Shown: piece by piece, positions 33,006-42,256 of the stretch
Position numbering within the stretch: the first letter of the stretch is position 1
How the letters are laid out: each line of letters opens with the position of its first letter
Assembly: GCA_020633415.1 (NCBI GenBank)
Contig: JACKDQ010000001.1
Span: 62,001 to 126,000, forward strand
DNA from: Deltaproteobacteria bacterium
Lineage (GTDB): Bacteria > Myxococcota_A > Polyangia > GCA-2747355
Direction: 5' to 3'
DNA: 64,000 nt
Position numbers and translations under genes: made by a program
Notes under the pieces: generated by a model
The model's database searches: none
Seen by the model: only the letters and a program-made list of their open reading frames with translations
What the model was told of the DNA's origin: nothing

Positions 33006-34616
33006 TTATTGGTCGCCGTATAGGGTGTCGAACAGCAGTTTATCGGGTTTCTTTTGACGTGTCACCCGCGCGTCGGGTGCAGCCTTTGAAGTGATCTGCG
33101 GCACTGCGCGCCGCCTTCGTCGACGATGTTTGGGCATCCGGCGGTGAGCGCTGCTTGTTCGCGCATCACGATTGCCTTGCGGATCTCGATCGCGCTGGTT
33201 TACTGCGCCGCGCCAATCCGTTGAAGTGCGCGAGTCAGCGATCGGCACGCTATCGTGGACTGCCGCTGATGCGTCGAGTCTGACCGGCGTTCGCGCTGCA
33301 CCTGGCAGATCGATCGTGCTATCGCTAAGCTGCGCGGTCGCCTTGGCCCGCCGTGATCGGCCGCCATCGGCGGCGGCTGGGGAATCTTCACCCGGCGCGA
33401 ATAAGGCAAGCAGCAGCGTGCTCAAAGCGACCGCTGCGATCGCGATCGTGATTGCCAGTCGCATGTTGCGTCGTCGCAAGCCAAGCGTTGGTTGTGTTTG
33501 AGGCGACTGAGCGCCGGCAGCACTCGCGGCGTTGTCCTCAGCGGCGCGCTGCGTCGTGGTTTCGTCGATCGATTCGGATGGCTGATCGGTGGCGCCTGGG
33601 GGCGGATCAACGGCCGTGTCGAAGGGCAAGGGAACGACAGCGACCTGCAGCGTCGCTTTGCTGGCATCGTCTTGCGCGCTAGAGATTTCGGCGCGAGGGC
33701 CGAGTCGTTGATCGCGGTGCTGCGCCAGCGGCCGATCGCTACCGAGCAGTGCACGCTGGCAATCGCTGGCGAAAGACGCGATGTCGGAATAGCGGTGAGC
33801 GGGGTTTTTGGCCAGCGCTTTATATAGCACATCGTCGACGGCATCCGGCAAGTTGGCAACGCGACGAGCGAGCGGGAGCGGCACGGTCGTGCAGATTTCT
33901 CGGACCAAGGATGGCAGATCGGCGCCGTCAAACGGTGCCTTGCCGCTGAGCATGCGATAGGTCACCGCCGCCAGCGAGAAGACGTCCGTCGCCGGACTGA
34001 CGATGTCGGCCGAGCCGATCGCTTGCTCTGGCGCCATCCAGCGCAGCGTGCCGATCAACGTGCGCGCCTTGGTTACAACGCTCTTGCTGCCCTGGACCTT
34101 AGAGATGCCGAAATCGAGGACTTTGACGCTCGTCTGCGCTGTTGCATCGATGGCGAGAAAAATGTTGCTCGGCTTGATGTCGCGGTGGACAACGCCCGCT
34201 TGATGCGCGGCGTGCAGCGCACTAGCCGTCTGCTGGACGATCTGCGCGACGTCTTCGATTGGCAAGGCCCCTTCGCGCCGCAGACGCTGGGAGAGATCCT
34301 CACCCTCGAGGAGCTCCATCACGTAGTAAGGGTCGCCGGCCTCGGAGGTGTTAAAGTCGATTACCTGGACGATGTGCGGGTGACCGAGATCAGCGGTTAG
34401 TCGGGCCTCGCGCTGAAATCGCGCGTAGGCTTGTTTGTCGGCCTCGGCTTGGGCTGGGTGCAAAACCTTTAGCGCGTAACGGCGGTCGAGTCGCAGATGG
34501 GTGGCTTCGAAGATCGTGCCCATTCCGCCCGACGCCAAGCGGCGACCGATGCGGTAGGTCCCGTTGAGCACCTCACCCTCTTTGGCCTCAGCACCCACCT
34601 GGCGATCGTACACCAT
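33006..34616 (-). CDS. Transmembrane Ser/Thr protein kinase (Hanks type)
   Basis: 536 residues. The kinase domain spans about 20-290: glycine loop LASGGMGTIFE, ATP-binding K50 in YALKVLHP, catalytic loop HRDIKPSN (144-151), DFG at 168-170, and APEQ in the activation segment. A Ser/Pro-rich juxtamembrane stretch follows, then one membrane helix (about 388-408) and a short basic extracytoplasmic tail. All catalytic residues are present, so it should be active. First gene of the operon with the TPR/PEGA protein and the Cys-rich propeller, and divergent from the FHA-sigma54 activator, a plausible phosphorylation target or reader. Confidence 0.95.
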   Translation of the reverse strand: MVYDRQVGAEAKEGEVLNGTYRIGRRLASGGMGTIFEATHLRLDRRYALKVLHPAQAEADKQAYARFQREARLTADLGHPHIVQVIDFNTSEAGDPYYVMELLEGEDLSQRLRREGALPIEDVAQIVQQTASALHAAHQAGVVHRDIKPSNIFLAIDATAQTSVKVLDFGISKVQGSKSVVTKARTLIGTLRWMAPEQAIGSADIVSPATDVFSLAAVTYRMLSGKAPFDGADLPSLVREICTTVPLPLARRVANLPDAVDDVLYKALAKNPAHRYSDIASFASDCQRALLGSDRPLAQHRDQRLGPRAEISSAQDDASKATLQVAVVPLPFDTAVDPPPGATDQPSESIDETTTQRAAEDNAASAAGAQSPQTQPTLGLRRRNMRLAITIAIAAVALSTLLLALFAPGEDSPAAADGGRSRRAKATAQLSDSTIDLPGAARTPVRLDASAAVHDSVPIADSRTSTDWRGAVNQRDRDPQGNRDARTSSAHRRMPKHRRRRRRAVPQITSKAAPDARVTRQKKPDKLLFDTLYGDQ

Positions 34617-34661
34617 CGCGGCGGCAAGCTATAGTTAGCTGCAGCCCAACTTCAGTGCTGA

Positions 34662-36107
34662 TTGCCGCGCTTGACGTCGACCGCGGCTCTCCTGGAAAAT
34701 GAAGAGAAATCCTTGGTCGACCAACAGAACACAACGCCCACCGAGCTCACCTACGTCCAAGGCCGACCGGCCGAGCTGCGCCTGCGGCGCTTTCGGCTGA
34801 TCTACCCGTCGGCGGACAAGACCGTTGAGCGCCGTTTTGGTCGGGCGGTGGTGCGCATCGGTTCGGCGACCGATAACGATGTGGTGCTCGATGCCGACGG
34901 CGTGTCGCGCTATCACTGTAAAATCGTTGAAGACGCTCACGGCTACCTCGTCGTCGATCAGGGCTCGACCAACGGCACCTACATCGACCACCTGCGTGTT
35001 CGTGAGGCATTTCTTACGGCGGGCTGCACGATCTACCTGGGTAAAGCTCAGATCGCTTTCGAGTTCGATGAGGAGCGCGTCGCGGTTGTTCCTTCGCCGC
35101 ATGACCGGCTGGGCGATCTCGTCGGTGGCAGCGTGCCGATGCGCGAGCTCTACACGCTGATCGAGAAGATCGCTCCAGCCGCAGCCACGGTGATCGTTGA
35201 CGGGGAGACCGGCACGGGCAAAGAGCTGGTCGCGCGTTCGCTTCATGCGCTGAGCGGTCGCCCGGGTGCCTTGCTGACCTTTGATTGCAGCGCCGTTTCG
35301 CCGACGTTGATCGAGAGCGAGCTTTTTGGTCACGAAAAGGGATCGTTCACCGGCGCGGTAACGACTCGGCGCGGTGCGCTGGAGTTGGCTCAAGGCGGTA
35401 CCTTGTTTCTCGACGAGATCGGCGAGTTGCCACTGGATTTGCAGCCGAAGCTGCTGCGTGCGCTGGAGCAGCGCGAGATTCGTCGCGTCGGTGGTAGCGA
35501 CCTGGTGAAGGTCGACGTTCGTGTGGTTGCGGCGACAAACCGCGATCTCGAACTCGAGGTTCAAGAGGGGCGTTTCCGCCGCGATCTATTCTATCGGCTT
35601 TCGGTTGTTCGACTGAGCATTCCGCCGCTGCGTGAACGTCGCGCTGACATCTCAGCGATCGTCGCGCATTTGTTGGCGACCGCGCGATTCAATCGACTCG
35701 CCGATGGATCGCAACGGGCGACGGCCGTCGACGAAGAAGCGATGCAGCGCTTGATCCGCTTTAACTGGCCTGGGAACGTGCGACAGCTGGTCAATGCTCT
35801 CGAACAGGCCGTATCGCTGGCCGATGGTGCGCTGGTTCGCGCGGCTGATCTGCCAGAGGAGCTGCGCGCTGCTGAGTTGGCAGCGGACACCCTGCCGAGC
35901 GGTCATGTCGATCCCGATGCGCCGTTTAGCGAGGCCAAAGAGCAGTGGGTGGCCAAGTTTGAGCGCGACTATGTCGTTGCCCTACTCAAGAAGGCGCGCG
36001 GAAACATCTCCGAGGCTGCGCGTATCGCCTCGGTCGATCGCAAGCACTTCCGCAAGCTGATGCGCAAGCATCATATCTCGCCCGAGATCTACGCCGAGGA
36101 TACCTAG
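34662..36107 (+). CDS. FHA-domain sigma54-dependent transcriptional activator
   Basis: About 481 residues. An FHA domain at about 40-135 (VVRIGSATDNDVVLDADGVS, RYHCKI, DQGSTNGTYIDHL) replaces the usual receiver domain. The AAA+ domain follows: Walker A GETGTGKE (181-188), sigma54 loop GSFTGA (227-232, a common GAFTGA variant), and Walker B LFLDEIGELP. The C-terminal Fis-type HTH reads ARGNISEAARIASVDRKHFR. It activates RNA polymerase-sigma54 in response to phosphothreonine signals. The start is uncertain: TTG 34662 has no ribosome site, while TTG 34713 follows GAAGAG. Divergent from the kinase gene, the obvious candidate input. Confidence 0.93.
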   Translation: MPRLTSTAALLENEEKSLVDQQNTTPTELTYVQGRPAELRLRRFRLIYPSADKTVERRFGRAVVRIGSATDNDVVLDADGVSRYHCKIVEDAHGYLVVDQGSTNGTYIDHLRVREAFLTAGCTIYLGKAQIAFEFDEERVAVVPSPHDRLGDLVGGSVPMRELYTLIEKIAPAAATVIVDGETGTGKELVARSLHALSGRPGALLTFDCSAVSPTLIESELFGHEKGSFTGAVTTRRGALELAQGGTLFLDEIGELPLDLQPKLLRALEQREIRRVGGSDLVKVDVRVVAATNRDLELEVQEGRFRRDLFYRLSVVRLSIPPLRERRADISAIVAHLLATARFNRLADGSQRATAVDEEAMQRLIRFNWPGNVRQLVNALEQAVSLADGALVRAADLPEELRAAELAADTLPSGHVDPDAPFSEAKEQWVAKFERDYVVALLKKARGNISEAARIASVDRKHFRKLMRKHHISPEIYAEDT

Positions 36108-36154
36108 GCGGACGACGTGCTCGCTGGGCGACGGGCTATTTGTGCTCTTGTCGG

Positions 36155-36550
36155 CTATTTGTCGCCGAGCAGTGCGTGCGAAACCAGCTCGCCGCTGTCG
36201 TTGTAGACGCGTTCGCGCAGCTCGATGTGGTCGAAAGGCTCGAGACCGCGCGCGAGCTTAGGCAGCAACTCGACCCTAAAGCCTGCTGCTTGTCCGCTGC
36301 TCATTTCGAGCAGGCCGGTCGCCGGATGATAGACCGCCGTCGAGCGATTGGCTTCTCATGCCACCGTATTGTGCAAACCTGGTGCCAGCTGCGACCGGTA
36401 CGGCCAAATGGGGTTATCGGCGAGCGCAGCGTCGATCGCGACGACTTTCTGGATCGCGCTCTGATTCTCGATGGCCGCTCAAACCTGACGGATGGCTGGA
36501 ACTGACTCGCGCTGCAATAATTCGACAGCGAAGGGGCGAGCGCAGCGCGG
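36155..36550 (-). pseudogene. Degenerate gene interrupted by two in-frame TGA codons
   Basis: One minus-strand frame from about 36550 to the TAG at 36157-36155 has a coding-like composition but carries TGA at 36481-36479 and at 36358-36356. The pieces read LLQRESVPAIRQV, then AAIENQSAIQKVVAIDAALA continuing to GLHNTVA, then EANRSTAVYHPATGLLEMSS continuing to FDHIELRERVYNDSGELVSH. Codon third positions keep the GC bias of the neighbours across both stops. No start codon with a ribosome site is evident. The family is not recognised. This is the main content of the 581-bp gap between 36107 and 36689. Confidence 0.6.
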
Positions 36551-36688
36551 CAAAAGGCTCTAATTTAACGTCTAACTGAGATGGCACGGATTATTCACTT
36601 CACTGAGTCCGTTATCGGCGTGTGGGAAGCAATCGGGCTCTTACGTCGTATTGGTTGCTGTCATTACATAGGTGCGAGGAGATATCGG

Positions 36689-37849
36689 ATGCGTTGCTTG
36701 TCGAACTTGGGGCTGATCGGTTTGCTGACAATGATCGCTGTGGCATGCACCGAACAGAACGATTCTGCGGTACTCGACTCGGCAGTCGGTCGCAAGGACG
36801 GCGGTGCGGTTGATAGCAGGTTCGCCGCCGATGGGCCGCGCACCGATGGTCTGACGCGCGATGCGGGCAAGGACCTCGTGCCGCCAGCCGATCAGAGCCA
36901 ACCCGAAGATGGGACGCGCCTCGATAGCGGCGGCCGCGATCAAAGCTCTCCTGCCGACAAAGGCTTGCCCGACGCGAGCAAACCCGACGCCAATTCACCC
37001 GATCTGGGCGCGCCAGATCTGGGCGCGCCAGATCTGGGCGCGCCTGATTTGGCTGGCCCCGATGGAAGCGTTGGTTGCAAGACCGACAAGGACTGTGATG
37101 ACGGCATCGCCTGCACGCACGACCTCTGTAGTCCGCAAGGGCTTTGTCGTAATCTGATCAAAGGCGGTACCTGTCTGGTCAATGGCAAGTGCTACGCCAG
37201 CGGTCAGTCCGATCCGAGCAACAGCTGCATGCGTTGCGATCCGTTGCTGGCTGACGACGCTTTTACGCCCAACAGCGGTGCGCCGTGCGACGACGGCGAA
37301 AGTTGCACCCACGCTGACGTTTGTCGGCTTGGTGCGTGTGTCGGCACCAAGTACAGCTGCCGCGATGGGATCAGCTGCACCGACGATCTGTGCGATGGCA
37401 AAGGCGGCTGCTCGTACCCCGTGCAAGCCAAACAGTGTTTGATCGATGGCGCTTGCTGGCCCGACGGTGCGGTTAATCCGCTGCGTCGCTGCCAGGTTTG
37501 CGACGCCAAGAATTCGCCGACAGCTTGGGGGGGGCGTTGCTTCCCGGATACATGCGGTTTGCCAACGGACTGTGGGCTCAACGAGAGCTGTATTTCGATG
37601 ACGGGAACGAAAGGGTATTGCACCCCAACTTGTGCCGACTCACTGAGCGGCGCGATCTGCAGCGGGACGCCGGCCGGAACGCGCGCTTACTGCTCGCCGT
37701 TGGGTACGCCGGGGACCACCGGGGTCTGCGCGTTCATCTGTCAGCTGACGCAAGCGGGCCAGACCCAAACGTTCAAGTGTCCCGGACAGCTCAACTGTGG
37801 TCAGACCATCAATTTGGGCAATGCCTCGTATAGGATCTGCGAGCCGTAG
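36689..37849 (+). CDS. Cys-rich lipoprotein with Asp/Pro repeat linker
   Basis: The start at ATG 36689 has GAGGAG upstream. The signal ends LLTMIAVAC. A low-complexity linker of about 110 residues is rich in Asp, Gly, Pro and Ser and includes three exact 15-bp repeats encoding APDLG (37009-37053). The C-terminal 260 residues hold about 30 Cys in repeats such as CDDGIACTHDLCSPQGLC, CDDGESCTHADVCRLGAC and CRDGISCTDDLCDGKGGC, a common myxobacterial surface module. The last part (LPTDCGLNESCISMTGTKGYC) is a further disulfide domain. Extracellular, lipid-anchored, function unknown. Later upstream starts to 36581 would bury the signal. Confidence 0.85.
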   Translation: MRCLSNLGLIGLLTMIAVACTEQNDSAVLDSAVGRKDGGAVDSRFAADGPRTDGLTRDAGKDLVPPADQSQPEDGTRLDSGGRDQSSPADKGLPDASKPDANSPDLGAPDLGAPDLGAPDLAGPDGSVGCKTDKDCDDGIACTHDLCSPQGLCRNLIKGGTCLVNGKCYASGQSDPSNSCMRCDPLLADDAFTPNSGAPCDDGESCTHADVCRLGACVGTKYSCRDGISCTDDLCDGKGGCSYPVQAKQCLIDGACWPDGAVNPLRRCQVCDAKNSPTAWGGRCFPDTCGLPTDCGLNESCISMTGTKGYCTPTCADSLSGAICSGTPAGTRAYCSPLGTPGTTGVCAFICQLTQAGQTQTFKCPGQLNCGQTINLGNASYRICEP

Positions 37850-37954
37850 GCGTCGTACCCCTCATCGCCTTTCGGCCAGCGGCCTCGCCGAGAATCTGAG
37901 CTCGGCGCGCAGTTTGGGTTTTGAATCCGTCCGCGATCGTTGGACAATCGATCT

Positions 37955-39598
37955 GTGGAACCAGTCAAGGCGATCGGTATCGATCTCGGTACGACGTATA
38001 CCTGTGCCGCGGTTGTTGTGGACGGCGAACCTCAAGTGCTGCGCTCGCGCGAAGGCTACACAACGATACCGTCGGTGGTTGGCTTCGACGATCAGGGCCA
38101 GCCGTTGGTCGGGCAGCGAGCGGTCGGTCGGATGACGTTGCACCCGACGGCAACGATCTACGGGGCCAAGCGTTTGCTCGGGCGCGCCTACGATTCGAAG
38201 GTCAAGCGCCTGTTCCAGGACCATTTTCGCTACGCGCTCGTTCCCGGCGATGACGGGCTGATCGCTGCCCAGATCGATGGGCACAAAGTACCGTTGGTCG
38301 AGGCGTCGACATTAATCTTGGCGGAGATCAAACGTGCCGCGGAAAGCACGCTCGGTTACGAGGTCGAGCGTGCGGTGATCACTGTTCCGGCCTATTACAG
38401 CGAGAACCAGCGTGCAATGGTTCGGCAAGCCGCCCAAGCGGCCAACCTCGAAGTCGTGCGTCTGCTCAGCGAGCCGACCGCGGCTGCGCTTTGTTATGGT
38501 CGTCACGGTCGCAAGCGCGAGTTGGTCTTGGTCTACGACCTCGGTGGTGGGACGTTCGACGCTACGTTGTTGCAGATCGATGACGGCAGTTTTACCGTGC
38601 TCGCTGTCGATGGCGACTCGTTTCTCGGTGGTCTTGACTTCGACATCATGTGTTTGGAGCTGATCACCCGCCAGGTCGGCGTCAATCGTGGGCGTTCGCT
38701 TGAACTCGATCCCATCGGCTGGGAACGTCTACGCGCCGCTGCGCAGCAGGCCAAGCATCAATTGAGCGAACGGGATCGCACCACGGTGGAGGTGCCAAAC
38801 TTTCGCACCAGCGGTGAGACGTTCGACCTTTCAGCAACGCTGAGCCGCAAGGATTTCGAGCGAGCTGCGGCGCCGCTGATCGACCGAACGCTGCGCATCG
38901 TCGAACGAATGCTTCAACGCGTCGGTGCTGCTGTTTCGGACGTTCAGCAGGTGCTGTTGGTCGGCGGTCAGACGCGGATGCCGGTAGTTCGGCAGCTGCT
39001 ACAAAAGATGTTTGGTCGCAAGCCCGCGCAGAATGTGCACCCAGACGAAGTTGTGGCCCTCGGTGCGGCGATCGCTGCAGCCAGCGGGGGCCAAGGTAGT
39101 CAGCTCGATTTGCATGATGTCGTCTCACTACCGATCGGCATCGCAAATGGTGACGGCGACTTTGTCGAGGTTATCCCGCGGTGGTCGCCGATCCCCAGCG
39201 AGGGGCGAGCGGAGCTTACTTTGCCGCGCAAGCAGACAGAGATCCGCGTAGGGGTATTCCAGGGAGAGCATCAGCGCGCCGATCAGAATGACTATCTTGG
39301 CAGCGTCGTCGTCGACGCGCTATTGGTGCTCGATCGTGAAGTGAAGTGTCGGCTCGCGCTTAGGCTCGATGAGGCGGGCATCTTGAAGGTCGTTGCACGG
39401 GCTGGATCACAAAAGCGCGTACTGAAGCTTGTCACGCTTGATGCGCCGGAGGATGTATTGGCGCAAGCCGGCAAGGAGCGGCTACAGGTCGCCGCGGGTG
39501 CCAAGGCTCTCGGCTATGGCGTACAGAGCGGGTCGGCTCGTCCAGCAAAGTCGCCGGGCGGCGGCTGGCTTTCTCGCCTGTTTGGCCGCAAATCCTGA
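37955..39598 (+). CDS. Hsp70-family chaperone (DnaK/HscA-like), short form
   Basis: From GTG 37955 the protein begins MEPVKAIGIDLGTTYTCAAV, the phosphate-1 motif of Hsp70. It then has VITVPAYYSENQRAMVRQAA, VRLLSEPTAAALCYG, the second phosphate loop LVLVYDLGGGTFDATLLQID, and VLLVGGQTRMPVVRQLL. A substrate-binding beta domain follows (about 375-500) with ISLPIGI replaced by VSLPIGIANGDGDF. At about 547 residues it lacks most of the helical lid. A start at TTG 37940 adds five residues. Lone gene, convergent with the methyltransferase; no DnaJ or GrpE nearby. Probably a specialised chaperone, not the housekeeping DnaK. Confidence 0.92.
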   Translation: MEPVKAIGIDLGTTYTCAAVVVDGEPQVLRSREGYTTIPSVVGFDDQGQPLVGQRAVGRMTLHPTATIYGAKRLLGRAYDSKVKRLFQDHFRYALVPGDDGLIAAQIDGHKVPLVEASTLILAEIKRAAESTLGYEVERAVITVPAYYSENQRAMVRQAAQAANLEVVRLLSEPTAAALCYGRHGRKRELVLVYDLGGGTFDATLLQIDDGSFTVLAVDGDSFLGGLDFDIMCLELITRQVGVNRGRSLELDPIGWERLRAAAQQAKHQLSERDRTTVEVPNFRTSGETFDLSATLSRKDFERAAAPLIDRTLRIVERMLQRVGAAVSDVQQVLLVGGQTRMPVVRQLLQKMFGRKPAQNVHPDEVVALGAAIAAASGGQGSQLDLHDVVSLPIGIANGDGDFVEVIPRWSPIPSEGRAELTLPRKQTEIRVGVFQGEHQRADQNDYLGSVVVDALLVLDREVKCRLALRLDEAGILKVVARAGSQKRVLKLVTLDAPEDVLAQAGKERLQVAAGAKALGYGVQSGSARPAKSPGGGWLSRLFGRKS

Positions 39599-39606
39599 TC
39601 ATCAAC

Positions 39607-40359
39607 TCAGGCACTGCGCTCGGCGATCCAGATCTCTTCGCGCGTCGCTGCGCTGCGTGGCTGCTCGAAGTAGCCGTCGTAGCAAGCGATCAGTTCAAAG
39701 CCCTGATCGTGCAGTAGAGTTTCGATTTCCTGGGCGGTCGTCCAACGAAGGGCGAGCTCGATACGCCGGCTGTCGGGGGCATCTGTCCAAATGCCAAGCA
39801 CGACTTGTGCCCGCTGCTTGTCGCCGCGCGCATCGGTCCAGAGTTGGCGGATCTGGCCGCAGCTGTCGGTGAAGACACTGCGGCAGCCAGGCTGAGCGCT
39901 TGCGCTGGCGAGAAACGCATCGTCGAAGCGAAAGGTGTCAAAGATTAGGCGGCCACCAGGTTCGAGCTGATGAAATATATTGCTCAGGGTCTGCGACTGA
40001 GCTTGGTGATCGAGCAAGTGCTGGAAGCTGTGCCACGGGATGCTGATCAATTCGGCAGGTCGCTCGAGTGTAAAGCTCCTGAAGTCAGCCAGCTGGAGGC
40101 TGAGCTTGTTGGCGAGCCCACGGGCTAGGGCGCTGGTCTTGCACTGGGCGAGCAGCTCGGCGCAGCTGTCGATTCCGATGCAGCTCACGCCCATCTCTGC
40201 GGCTTCGAGCAGTATCCTGCCGTTGCCCACGCCGAGTTCGACAACATCACCGACGCAGCCAGCATACTGGGCGAGGTAGAATGCTTGATTGAGCTGTGCC
40301 AGCTCGGAGCCGCCGATCCAAGCGTCGTAGAGCTCGCCGAAATCGCTATAGACGGACAT
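39607..40359 (-). CDS. Class I SAM-dependent methyltransferase
   Basis: 250 residues. The Rossmann fold signature is VVELGVGNGRILLEAAEMGV (motif I, GxGxG-type loop), then GIDSCAELLAQCKTSAL (motif II acidic region), LADFRSF, and IPWHSFQHLLDH with LEPGGRLIFDTFRFDD (motifs III-IV). The C-terminal beta sheet follows. The methyl acceptor is unknown. It lies 34 bp downstream of the radical SAM gene on the same strand and is probably co-transcribed, so both may modify the same product. Confidence 0.9.
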   Translation of the reverse strand: MSVYSDFGELYDAWIGGSELAQLNQAFYLAQYAGCVGDVVELGVGNGRILLEAAEMGVSCIGIDSCAELLAQCKTSALARGLANKLSLQLADFRSFTLERPAELISIPWHSFQHLLDHQAQSQTLSNIFHQLEPGGRLIFDTFRFDDAFLASASAQPGCRSVFTDSCGQIRQLWTDARGDKQRAQVVLGIWTDAPDSRRIELALRWTTAQEIETLLHDQGFELIACYDGYFEQPRSAATREEIWIAERSA

Positions 40360-40393
40360 CGGGACGGCGTCGCCAGTGGCGCGCGTGGCGGGT

Positions 40394-42151
40394 TTAGCTC
40401 GGTCGCCGAACCGTCGCGGGCTGCTTGATGAACCAGTGGGGATAGAGCGAGGTTTGGGTGACCAAGCGATCCATCTGATCGATCAGCTCCTGGCCTTTGA
40501 TGTTGCCAAGCATGTCCTGGCAGAGCTCGCAGCGGCCGGTGTAGCCGTCCTTGTTGATCGGTCGCTGCAAGATTTCGCCGAGCTCACACATCGGCCGCGT
40601 TTGCAGGATCTGGTTGATCGGGTTGTTAACGATGCTCTTGGCCATCTCCGGAACGGTCATGTTGAAGGCGTTGCCGGGGTTGACCAGCCCGTCGTTGAGG
40701 TGGTTAGCACCGCAGCAGGGTCTTAGCCGCCCATCGGGTTCGATCGCCACTTTGTCCACTCCGGTGCAGGCGCGGAACGATTCGAGTGGTCGTACTCCTC
40801 TGAGGCCTTCGAGCTCTGCGCCGGCACCTACTGGAGAAACCTCGCGCAGCTTGAGGTCATACGATTCTTCTATGGCACCGCATTTTTCCATTTCGGCGCA
40901 GGCTTCATCGATCGTTAGCTCGCCGTCGATCTGATCGACTTCCCAATCGACCAGCACTTTGCGTCCGGTAGCTTCGAAGACCGCGCGCGCGGCGTTGGCG
41001 ATCGATTGAACGGGCACACCGGCTTCAATGTGATAGAGGCCCGTGCTGAGCTTCATTCTGTCGTTGGAGCCCTTGCGATAGAATCCGGCGTCGGCCAGCT
41101 GCTTGGCAACGTCGCGCGCCTTTTCCAGGTTCTTGCCCCAGAAGCCGTTGGTGACCAGCGAAATACCCGGGATATTGAGCCGCCGCGCCTCGGCGATGCC
41201 GGCAACCAGCGTGGGCAGGTGCAGAAACGGCTCGCCGGCGCCGATCAACAACCGTGGCAAGTTCGCCGCCGGCATCTGTTTGACGAATTCGACAGTCTGG
41301 TCGGCGTCGATCCGCAGTTTGCTGCGAAACGGGCTGCCGTGCATGAAGCAATGGCGGCAGGCGATGTTGCAGTGGTAGGTATGGCGAACGTCGAGCCAGA
41401 GCAGCTTTATCGGACCATTTTGCAGCGCAGCTAGCACCGCGCGCGGTGTAACGCGAAACCGTTCTGCAAGGTTGCGGATGTCGATCGCCGCAAACATCTT
41501 GCCGATGACGGGCTGGGTCTGCTTTTCCAGTACCTCGCAAAGGGTGACGTAGAGTGGCGTGCCATTTGGCACCTCGAGTGTCGGCAGGTTCTTTTCGATC
41601 CAGAGCTGGTAAAGCAGCTGGATTCGGTTGTCGATCACATCGAACACAGAGCGGGAGACGACGTTGCTTAGCGGCGGAAAGAAGCGCGGGTTGACTTCGG
41701 CAATTTCGAGCACCTGGCTGAGCTGACCCCACGGTGCGGGTACGGTCAGCACCGCGTCTACGGCGTGAAGCGCCTCCATCGCCAGCTTCTTGTCGATCTG
41801 CCGATACGGGCCGATGCCCACGACGTCATCCTCATCAACGTCGTCGGGTGCGCTCTTATGCCAAGCAAAGATCGCCTTGGGAAGCCGGTACTTCATCATC
41901 TCGCGATGGGGCCCCAGATCCAAATCGGACCAGAAGTCGTCAGCGAGCGCATGAGCCACCAGGTCTTCGTTCCACTCTCCGAGGTCAGCGAGCTGTTTTC
42001 GGCGGTTCTCTGGCAGCAGATCCATCAGCTGAGCCCGTCGCTCGGCGAAGTGTTGAACGAGGTCGACGGTGCGTGTGCCTTTTTGCTGCTCAACGGACCG
42101 TTCCATGCTCTCGTCGAGTTCACGGACGGAATCGATCAATTGTGCTTTCAT
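40394..42151 (-). CDS. Radical SAM/SPASM protein with long N-terminal domain
   Basis: 585 residues. The radical SAM cluster is C261-x3-C265-x2-C268 (CNIACRHCF), followed by the GGEP-type motif GAGEP at 304-308 and NGFWG for SAM binding. A SPASM-like C-terminal region has C462, C479-C480 (PDGRLRPCCGANHL), C522 and C541-x2-C544, enough for auxiliary iron-sulfur clusters. The first 240 residues are helical and acidic, unlike common maturases. SPASM enzymes usually modify peptides or sugars. No small precursor peptide is visible next to it; the only co-directional neighbour is the methyltransferase. The substrate is unknown. Confidence 0.9.
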   Translation of the reverse strand: MKAQLIDSVRELDESMERSVEQQKGTRTVDLVQHFAERRAQLMDLLPENRRKQLADLGEWNEDLVAHALADDFWSDLDLGPHREMMKYRLPKAIFAWHKSAPDDVDEDDVVGIGPYRQIDKKLAMEALHAVDAVLTVPAPWGQLSQVLEIAEVNPRFFPPLSNVVSRSVFDVIDNRIQLLYQLWIEKNLPTLEVPNGTPLYVTLCEVLEKQTQPVIGKMFAAIDIRNLAERFRVTPRAVLAALQNGPIKLLWLDVRHTYHCNIACRHCFMHGSPFRSKLRIDADQTVEFVKQMPAANLPRLLIGAGEPFLHLPTLVAGIAEARRLNIPGISLVTNGFWGKNLEKARDVAKQLADAGFYRKGSNDRMKLSTGLYHIEAGVPVQSIANAARAVFEATGRKVLVDWEVDQIDGELTIDEACAEMEKCGAIEESYDLKLREVSPVGAGAELEGLRGVRPLESFRACTGVDKVAIEPDGRLRPCCGANHLNDGLVNPGNAFNMTVPEMAKSIVNNPINQILQTRPMCELGEILQRPINKDGYTGRCELCQDMLGNIKGQELIDQMDRLVTQTSLYPHWFIKQPATVRRPS

Positions 42152-42256
42152 GCAGGCTAGTTTAGCCGACGCATCTCGGGCTGAAAAGTGTATGTATTCG
42201 CGCTGTTGTAGGACGATCGCTTACAGGTAGAACAAGGTATGAAGCGCTTTGGCGAG

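Noticed and set aside
36356..36358. In-frame TGA read as selenocysteine
   Set aside because: Two TGA codons, no recognisable SECIS-like hairpin, no known selenoprotein family; TGA is an ordinary stop elsewhere in the window.
39607..42151. RiPP precursor peptide near the radical SAM gene
   Set aside because: No short frame with leader-core character and a ribosome site was seen on either side.
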